The position numbers were made by a program, and so were the translations under genes. From positions 1 to 11,822 of the forward strand of contig JBDKGV010000104.1 in NCBI GenBank assembly GCA_039798005.1: 11,822 nt of DNA, given 5' to 3'. This DNA comes from JBDKGV01 sp039798005 (GTDB taxonomy: Bacteria; Fibrobacterota; Fibrobacteria; UBA5070). The stretch's first letter is position 1; every line of letters starts with the position of its first letter. The notes beneath the pieces are model-generated. The model saw only the letters and a list, made by a program, of their open reading frames with translations. It had not been told where the DNA came from and ran no database searches. This document shows positions 7,351 through 11,822 of the stretch, in pieces.

Positions 7351-7423
7351 CTGGCTGAACAGGACTCGAACCTGTGACCGGGCGGTTAACAGCCGCCTGC
7401 TCTACCAACTGAGCTATCAGCCA
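7351..7423 (-). tRNA. tRNA-Asn (anticodon GTT)
   Basis: The minus strand gives a complete 73-nt cloverleaf. The acceptor stem TGGCTGA pairs perfectly with TCAGCCA, discriminator G as expected for Asn. The D arm is GCTC/GAGC with loop AGTTGGTA. The anticodon stem carries loop CTGTTAA, anticodon GTT. The T arm is ACAGG/CCTGT with loop TTCGAGT. CCA is not encoded; a T-rich linker (TTTTTACTTTTCC) follows and leads to the ribosome site of the Hc1-like gene. A strong promoter match lies 14 nt upstream. Confidence 0.96.
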
Positions 7424-7436
7424 TTTGAGGTGAACA

Positions 7437-7465
7437 AATCTATCGCGGCAGGATCGTCCCGTCAA
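7437..7465 (-). promoter_or_regulatory. Sigma70-type promoter of the tRNA-Asn / Hc1-like / tRNA-Phe unit
   Basis: On the minus strand TTGACG (7465-7460, 5 of 6) and TAGATT (7442-7437, 4 of 6) are separated by exactly 17 bp, with transcription expected a few bases before the tRNA at 7423. Upstream of the -35 box lies an A/T-rich run (AAAAGAATTTTTTGG) in the place of an UP element, as is common for stable-RNA promoters. Confidence 0.7.
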
Positions 7466-7513
7466 GGGATGAACCAAAAAATTCTTTTCCTTCCTGCGAT
7501 TCCCGGCTTCGCA

Positions 7514-7542
7514 TTGTTCCATCGGACAAGAACAGCTAGATT
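7514..7542 (+). promoter_or_regulatory. Candidate bioB promoter with an overlapping dyad
   Basis: TTGTTC (7514-7519) and TAGATT (7537-7542) are spaced 17 bp apart; matches are 3 and 4 of 6. The spacer region contains the inverted repeat TGTTC (7515-7519), ten bases, GAACA (7530-7534), placed where a repressor such as BirA or another biotin regulator could block the polymerase. It does not match the BirA, BioR or BioQ operator sequences I know, so operator function is speculative. The predicted transcription start (about 7549) falls almost on ATG 7552. Confidence 0.4.
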
Positions 7543-7551
7543 TCCGGAACT

Positions 7552-8562
7552 ATGGACTTTGCAAGAGGCTGCCACGACGAGGTCACCAAGACACTGGAAA
7601 CCACTGAGCGCGTGACCCGCGAGGAGATCCGTGCCCTGTACGATCTGCCGATGCCGGAACTGCTCTTCCGCGCCCAGGCGATCCATCGCCAGCATTGGGA
7701 TCCGCTGGACGTGCAGATGTCCACCCTGGTCTCGATCAAGACCGGCGCCTGCCCTGAGGACTGCTCGTACTGCACCCAAAGTGCCAAGTACGAGACCGAG
7801 ACCGAATACCAGCCCATGATGGGCGTGGCCGAAGTGCTGGAGCAGGCCAAGGCCGCCAAGGCATCGGGATCCACCCGCCTGTGCATGGGTTCCTCGGGCC
7901 GCGAGGTCAAGGACGGCCCGCAGTTCGACGCCGTGCTTGCCATGGTCAAGGGCGTCAAGGACATGGGCTTGGAAGCCTGCGTCACGCTGGGCATGCTCAA
8001 GGAGGAGCAGGCCAAGAAGCTCAAGGACGCGGGCCTTGACTACTACAACCACAATCTGGACACCTCGCCGGAATACTACACCAGCGTGATCTCCACCCGC
8101 ACCTTCCAGGATCGCCTCGATACCATCGATGCGGTGCAGAAGGCCGGCGTGCACGTGTGCTCAGGCGGCATCCTGGGCATGGGCGAAAGCCGCGAGGACC
8201 GCGTGGGCCTCATGCACTCGCTGGCCAACCTCCCCAAGGTTCCTGATTCCGTGCCCGTCAACCGCCTGATGCGCATGCCGGGAACCCCGCTTGCCGAGAT
8301 CGAGGAACTGGACGATCTCGAGTTCGTGCGCACGATCGCGGTCGCACGCATCATCATGCCCAAGGCCCGTGTGCGCCTGTCGGCGGGACGCATCGCGATG
8401 ACCCCTTCCGTCCAGCTCCTGTGCTTCATGGCCGGTGCCAACTCGATGTTCTCGGGCGAAAAGCTCCTGACCGCCGCCAACCCCGAGACGGACACCGACA
8501 TGGCCATGCTCAAGGAGATGGGCATGAAGGTCGAAGTCAAGCCGTACGAATCCGAGCATTGA
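7552..8562 (+). CDS. bioB: Biotin synthase, radical SAM
   Basis: BioB inserts sulfur into dethiobiotin to form biotin, the last step of the pathway, in the cytoplasm. The 336-residue product has the [4Fe-4S] motif GACPEDCSYC (Cys67, Cys71, Cys74) and the [2Fe-2S] ligands Cys111, Cys143, Cys203 and Arg275, matching E. coli Cys97, Cys128, Cys188 and Arg260. YNHNLDTSPEYY, CSGGILGMGE, RLSAGR and CFMAGANSMF are further signatures. The annotated start may be too early: the first 20 codons are less GC-biased than the rest, the E. coli protein starts later, GGAA is only 2 nt before ATG 7552, and the predicted transcript starts at about 7549. GTG 7612 would give a family-like N terminus. No other biotin gene is near. 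Confidence 0.97.
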   Translation: MDFARGCHDEVTKTLETTERVTREEIRALYDLPMPELLFRAQAIHRQHWDPLDVQMSTLVSIKTGACPEDCSYCTQSAKYETETEYQPMMGVAEVLEQAKAAKASGSTRLCMGSSGREVKDGPQFDAVLAMVKGVKDMGLEACVTLGMLKEEQAKKLKDAGLDYYNHNLDTSPEYYTSVISTRTFQDRLDTIDAVQKAGVHVCSGGILGMGESREDRVGLMHSLANLPKVPDSVPVNRLMRMPGTPLAEIEELDDLEFVRTIAVARIIMPKARVRLSAGRIAMTPSVQLLCFMAGANSMFSGEKLLTAANPETDTDMAMLKEMGMKVEVKPYESEH

Positions 8563-8588
8563 TTCTGAACTGAGTCCTTCGGTATAAT
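8559..8588 (+). promoter_or_regulatory. Sigma70-type promoter for the glycosyltransferase gene
   Basis: A perfect TATAAT (8583-8588) lies 18 bp after TTGATT (8559-8564, 4 of 6), the latter overlapping the bioB stop codon. Transcription should start near 8595, giving a leader of about 40 nt to ATG 8636. No terminator is visible after bioB, so read-through from bioB is also possible. Confidence 0.6.
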
Positions 8589-8635
8589 GCCTGTCCACGG
8601 TCCAGATGCGGACGTGGGCAGGATTCGGGGTTTCC

Positions 8636-9799
8636 ATGGTCTATTGCGACGTCAACGTGTTCCTCTCCCCCCAGGGAGGCGGCATCCGCACCTACCACAT
8701 GCGCAAGGCGCAGTGGTTCGCCCGTGCCTGCCCTGAGGATCGCTACGTCACCATCCAGCCATCGGCCTTGGACGCCATCGAGCCGGGCCCCGGGGAGAAT
8801 GTGGAACACCACCTCATTCCCGGCACGCTCTTCGGCAGCAACTACCGGATCTTCCTAAACTACTTCCCGGTCTACCGCCGCATGCGCGAGATCGGGGCGG
8901 ACGTCCTGGAAGCCGGCGACCCCTACCTGACCGCGAAGGCGGGACTCTCCGCTCCGGCCCGGTTGCGCACCAGCTTTTGGCACTCCGACCCGCAGACCGC
9001 CTACTTCGATCTGTGGGCCAACCAACCTGAATTCACCGCCGCAGGCCGGGCGATCCGTCGCGGCATCACAAGCTTCGCCGCCTCCTGGATCCTTGCCCAG
9101 CAAAGACGCTACGACCTCGTGTGGTGCGCCTCGGAATGGGCCGCCCAAGGCTTGCGCCGTCGGGGCCTTGAAAACGTCGAGGTCCTGCCGTTCGGAACCG
9201 ACAAGACCCATTTCCGGCTGCTGCCCAAGGACCGCGATTGGCTGCGTTCCCTGGGTCTTGACCCCGATCGCCCCGTGATCCTTTACGCCGGGCGCCTGGA
9301 TCGCGAAAAGGGGATCGGCACGCTCATGCGCGGCATGGAAGACCTGCTGCGCCTACCTTCCCGCCCCCAACTTCTCGTGTGCGGACGCGGCTACCACTCC
9401 GAATGGTTCGAGGCGTGGCAGCACCCCGATTACCGTTATCTGGGCTTCCTCGATTCCGTGGAGGCCATGTCCCGGCTCTACGCCAGCGCCGATCTCCTGG
9501 TCGCCACATGCGCCGTGGAGACCTTCGGCCTTGCTGTGCTGGAAGCCCTGACTTCCGGGCTTCCCGTCCTTTCCGCCGACAATGGCGGAGGCGCTGAGGT
9601 GGTGCGCAAAAGCGCCGCCGGAGCCACCTTCAAGGCGGGAGACACCGCCGACCTCGTGCGGCAGGCCGGACAGATCCTGCCAGCAGTCGCTTCGCTGCGG
9701 GAGAAGGCCGCGGCCTTCGGGGCCGCTTGGCCCAGTTGGGACGACTTCTTCGCGGGCCAGCACGCCCGCAACGCCCAGCTCCTCAAAGTCTGCCCGTGA
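8636..9799 (+). CDS. GT4-family glycosyltransferase
   Basis: A retaining GT-B glycosyltransferase of 387 residues using a nucleotide-sugar donor. The N-terminal half has the GGGIRTY loop (residues 14-20) and ends near residue 185. The C-terminal half begins with LPFGTD, then VILYAGRLDREKGI (about 214-227) and the donor-binding ETFGLAVLE, the E-x7-E motif with Glu295 and Glu303, followed by ALTSGLPVLS. No membrane segment is evident. I chose ATG 8636 over ATG 8606 because GGGG precedes it at fair spacing and the sequence MVYCDVNVFL begins directly with the first Rossmann strand; 8606 adds ten residues with no ribosome site. The stop overlaps the next gene by 4 bp. Acceptor and product are unknown; an envelope or secreted glycan is likely given the deacetylase partner. 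Confidence 0.92.
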   Translation: MVYCDVNVFLSPQGGGIRTYHMRKAQWFARACPEDRYVTIQPSALDAIEPGPGENVEHHLIPGTLFGSNYRIFLNYFPVYRRMREIGADVLEAGDPYLTAKAGLSAPARLRTSFWHSDPQTAYFDLWANQPEFTAAGRAIRRGITSFAASWILAQQRRYDLVWCASEWAAQGLRRRGLENVEVLPFGTDKTHFRLLPKDRDWLRSLGLDPDRPVILYAGRLDREKGIGTLMRGMEDLLRLPSRPQLLVCGRGYHSEWFEAWQHPDYRYLGFLDSVEAMSRLYASADLLVATCAVETFGLAVLEALTSGLPVLSADNGGGAEVVRKSAAGATFKAGDTADLVRQAGQILPAVASLREKAAAFGAAWPSWDDFFAGQHARNAQLLKVCP

Positions 9800-10530
9800 A
9801 GATCCTGGTCTCGCTGCACGACGTCTCCCCGCGTCATGCCCAAGCCTGCCGCGAGATCCTCGCCTTCCTGAAGGAACGGGGAATCCCGCCGGTCGCCCTG
9901 CTTGTCGTGCCGGATTTCCACGGAGAGTGGCCACTGGATGCCCATCCCGGTTTTGTCCAGGAGATTCGAACCTGGGCAGGACTAGGACACGAACTCGTCC
10001 TGCACGGTTATTTCCACCGCGAGATCGAAACCACAGCTCCGCAAGGGCACGGGCTCAGGACATGGTTTGCCCGCAAGGTCATGACCGGAGGCGAGGGTGA
10101 GTTCCTCGCCTTGAATCGCACCGCCGTCGAAGCGCGCTTGGATCAAGGCCTTGCCCTGTGGGACCGGCTGGATTTGCCGCGCCCCACCGGGTTCATCCCT
10201 CCCGCGTGGTTGCACAACGAGCACCTCGACCCGGCCCTTGCCGAACGGGGAATCCGCTGGACCGAGAACCATGCAGGCATCCGGGTTCCCGGTGGCCGCG
10301 CCATCGAAAGCCCGGTGATCTCGTGGGCATCCCGCGATGTGGTGCGCCGCCAAGGCTCGCGCATCGTCTGCCCCACCCTGGCTCGGATGTGGCACAAGCG
10401 CGACCTCGTGCGGGTGGCGATCCATCCCCACGATTTCGATTGGCCCCAATTGAAGGCATCGATCGAAGGCGTGCTGGACAACCTTGCCCGGCATGGCACC
10501 TTCATCGACTGCTCCGCCGCCCTGGCCTGA
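9796..10530 (+). CDS. DUF2334 polysaccharide-deacetylase-like protein
   Basis: A predicted metal-dependent carbohydrate de-N-acetylase with NodB-like fold, 244 residues. It opens with KILVSLHDVSPRH (Asp9 in the expected catalytic position), then ELVLHGYFH (His70 and His74, the zinc HxxxH), TGGEGEFLAL, GFIPPAWLHN and VAIHPHDFDW (His210). No signal peptide is visible, so it appears cytoplasmic. The start is GTG 9796 within GTGA, overlapping the TGA of the glycosyltransferase. An ATG at 9727 would add 23 arginine/proline-rich residues read out of frame with the glycosyltransferase end and is rejected. The coupling suggests that both act on the same sugar product. The substrate is unknown. Confidence 0.9.
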   Translation: MKILVSLHDVSPRHAQACREILAFLKERGIPPVALLVVPDFHGEWPLDAHPGFVQEIRTWAGLGHELVLHGYFHREIETTAPQGHGLRTWFARKVMTGGEGEFLALNRTAVEARLDQGLALWDRLDLPRPTGFIPPAWLHNEHLDPALAERGIRWTENHAGIRVPGGRAIESPVISWASRDVVRRQGSRIVCPTLARMWHKRDLVRVAIHPHDFDWPQLKASIEGVLDNLARHGTFIDCSAALA

Positions 10531-10666
10531 CCTTTCTTGGGCGATTTCCCGTCAGAACGCCTCATGTCCTCTCAATGACCCGCGAAGGTTCTACCTTGAG
10601 GGCTCCGTTTTCAAACGACGGGAATTTTTGCGTTTCGGTGCTCGCCACGATCGGCGCGTCGCACCT

Positions 10667-10706
10667 CTCCGGGGTCCCTCTCAACCTCCCCCGGAGCCTT
10701 TGGAGG
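10667..10706 (+). promoter_or_regulatory. Hairpin leader before dedA-like gene, able to compete with the ribosome site
   Basis: CTCCGGGG (10667-10674) pairs perfectly with CCCCGGAG (10689-10696) around a 14-nt loop. CCTCC at 10685-10689, in the loop, is complementary to the ribosome site GGAGG (10702-10706). The 8-bp stem and the GGAGG-masking pairing overlap at 10689, so they would compete. The rest of the gap 10531-10666 shows no gene and no clear promoter. Regulatory function is inference. Confidence 0.35.
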
Positions 10707-10712
10707 ATGTGA

Positions 10713-11342
10713 GTGGATTTTCCAAAATTGATTCAGGACTATGGCTATTGGGCCGTTTTGATCGGCACCTTCCTGGAAGGCGAGACCATCCTGATCCTGG
10801 CCGGTGTCGCCGCCCAGGCCGGCCATCTTGAACTCACCTTGGTCATCCTTTCGGCCTTCGTCGGCAGCTCCTGCGGCGATCAACTCTACTACTTCATCGG
10901 ACGCCACCAAGGCACCGCGCTCCTGCGGCGCTTCCCGCGCTGGCAGCGCACGGCCGCGAAGGTCGCCCGCCAGATCCAGCGGCACCAGAACCTCATCATC
11001 CTCTCCTTCCGGTTCTTTTATGGCGTGCGCAACGTCACTCCGTTCATGCTGGGCATCAGCCGCATCCCCATCAGCCGCTTCCTGCCCCTGAACCTGATCG
11101 GCGCCGCCGTGTGGGCCTCGGCCTTCGCCTCCATCGGCTACGTCCTGGGCCACGCCCATGAGCGCATCTTGGGCAAAGGGTACAATTGGGTGCTGCTCTT
11201 GGCCTTGGTGGTCGCGGGCACGGCCTGGTTCGGCTGGACCCGCTGGCGCAGCCGGAAGACGACTCCTGACGAGATCGACCCAATCGCCGAGATCGAGTCG
11301 TCCGTCTACCCGATTGTGCCCCGCAAGCGCGACATTCCCTGA
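10713..11342 (+). CDS. DedA-family integral membrane protein
   Basis: A 209-residue inner-membrane protein of the DedA/SNARE-associated family; several members act as lipid carrier flippases or influence membrane potential. It shows FLEGETILILAG (Glu22, Glu24) in the first re-entrant region, then SSCGDQLYYFIGRHQG (Asp56). The signature RFFYGVRNVTPFMLGISR (Arg100, Arg106) is followed by ISRFLPLNLIGAAVWA and a last membrane helix near 159-175. Key charged residues are present and the length is typical. The start is GTG 10713 with GGAGG 6 nt upstream; the ATG at 10707 runs straight into a stop. The soluble tail from about 177 is charged. The substrate is unknown. It ends 40 bp from the converging transglutaminase-like gene. 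Confidence 0.94.
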   Translation: MDFPKLIQDYGYWAVLIGTFLEGETILILAGVAAQAGHLELTLVILSAFVGSSCGDQLYYFIGRHQGTALLRRFPRWQRTAAKVARQIQRHQNLIILSFRFFYGVRNVTPFMLGISRIPISRFLPLNLIGAAVWASAFASIGYVLGHAHERILGKGYNWVLLLALVVAGTAWFGWTRWRSRKTTPDEIDPIAEIESSVYPIVPRKRDIP

Positions 11343-11382
11343 CCCCAAGGCCTCGGGTCCCATTTCTTGAGACCTCTGCGGA

Positions 11383-11822
11383 TCAGCGCTGAGACTGGCT
11401 CTGAAACGCGGGCTTGGGCAGAACGGGAGAAGGCTCCTGGATCGGCGCAGTGTCCACGGAGACGTGCACCGACTGGCGACCGCCGCCCAACACCAAACCC
11501 TTCCAAGGGCAGACGTCGGCGTAGTCGCGTCCCCACCCGAGGACGATGTGGCGCTCTCCGACCAGGCAGTTGTTGGTCGGATCGATGTCGATCCATCCCA
11601 GCGGAGGGCACCATACGGAAACCCACGCATGCGAAGCGTCGGCACCGATCAAGCGCGCCTTGCCGGGGGGCGGCAGGGTTTCCAAATACCCCGAGGCGTA
11701 GCGCGCCGAAAGTCCCAGACTCCGCAGGGCCGCCACCATGAGATGCGCGAAGTCCTGACAGACACCGCGCTTCTGGGCCACCACCTTGGACAGCGGCGTG
11801 GAGACGGTCGTGGCCATTGGAT
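11383..11822 (-). CDS. Transglutaminase-like cysteine protease, 5' part cut by window edge
   Basis: The C-terminal 146 or so residues of a transglutaminase-like (papain-fold) protein; the frame is open to the right edge. The catalytic triad is clear: Cys in RGVCQDFAH, His in DASHAWVSV, Asp in GWIDIDPTNN. GWGRDYADVCPWKG and LGGGRQSVHVSVD are also typical of the bacterial family with an N-terminal beta domain, which should lie outside the window. An ATG at 11817 exists, but the family pattern runs further upstream, so I do not take it as the start. The last 20 residues are rich in Pro, Gln and Ser. Function is probably peptide or isopeptide bond cleavage; the substrate is unknown. Confidence 0.9.
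   Translation of the reverse strand, partial: PMATTVSTPLSKVVAQKRGVCQDFAHLMVAALRSLGLSARYASGYLETLPPPGKARLIGADASHAWVSVWCPPLGWIDIDPTNNCLVGERHIVLGWGRDYADVCPWKGLVLGGGRQSVHVSVDTAPIQEPSPVLPKPAFQSQSQR

Noticed and set aside
7029..7423. The tRNA genes as integration sites of a mobile element
   Set aside because: No integrase gene and no direct repeat of a tRNA 3' end was seen nearby; both tRNAs sit in an ordinary transcription unit.
8606..8635. ATG 8606 as start of the glycosyltransferase
   Set aside because: No ribosome site upstream, only about 10 nt after the predicted transcript start, and it adds ten residues before the first Rossmann strand. ATG 8636 fits better.
9727..9795. ATG 9727 as start of the deacetylase
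   Set aside because: The added residues are Arg/Pro-rich shadow sequence inside the glycosyltransferase 3' end. The domain begins right after GTG 9796.
11341..11359. GACCC...GGGTC inverted repeat between the converging DedA and transglutaminase-like genes
   Set aside because: Only five pairs with a nine-base loop and a broken T run (ATTTCTT); too weak to call a terminator.

Overview
The window is GC-rich, densely coded chromosomal DNA from a bacterium. It holds two tRNA genes, ten convincing protein genes (one running off the right edge) and a short tail of another gene at the left edge. I see no mobile elements, CRISPR arrays or rRNA. Third codon positions are mostly G or C in all the genes. 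Neither tRNA gene encodes its CCA end. One small gene resembles the Hc1/histone-H1-like proteins that I associate with Chlamydiae and the Bacteroidetes/Chlorobi/Fibrobacteres group. A high-GC member of that wider group is my best guess for the host, but the sequence alone does not settle it.

Layout. Positions 3-89 hold the 3' end of an unidentified plus-strand gene. Five minus-strand genes fill 104-6746. In transcription order they are a DUF1877/YfbM-like protein, a radical-SAM protein of the putative DNA modification/repair type (TIGR03916-like), its constant partner (TIGR03915/DUF4130-like) overlapping it by 8 bp, a GyrI/SbmC-like small protein, and a large membrane-bound hybrid histidine kinase (CHASE-PAS-PAS-HisKA-HATPase-REC). 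From 6840 to 6980 lies a strikingly hairpin-rich non-coding stretch with mutually exclusive inverted repeats. Next comes a compact minus-strand RNA unit: promoter, tRNA-Asn(GUU), a 65-residue Hc1-like gene, tRNA-Phe(GAA), intrinsic terminator. A divergent promoter region (7424-7551) separates this unit from the plus-strand genes: bioB (biotin synthase), a GT4 glycosyltransferase with its own TATAAT promoter, a DUF2334 polysaccharide-deacetylase-like protein overlapping it by 4 bp, and a DedA-family membrane protein with a structured leader. A transglutaminase-like cysteine protease, cut by the window edge, converges on DedA from the right.

How the genes fit together. The clearest functional unit is the radical-SAM/DUF4130 pair, a widely conserved couple with no established reaction, present here without the uracil-DNA-glycosylase domain often fused to the DUF4130 protein. 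The glycosyltransferase and deacetylase are probably translationally coupled and may act on a common envelope glycan. The tRNA-Asn/Hc1-like/tRNA-Phe unit suggests that a nucleoid-protein-like mRNA is released by tRNA processing. The pair, the structured region and the tRNA-embedded gene are the places I would look first for something new.
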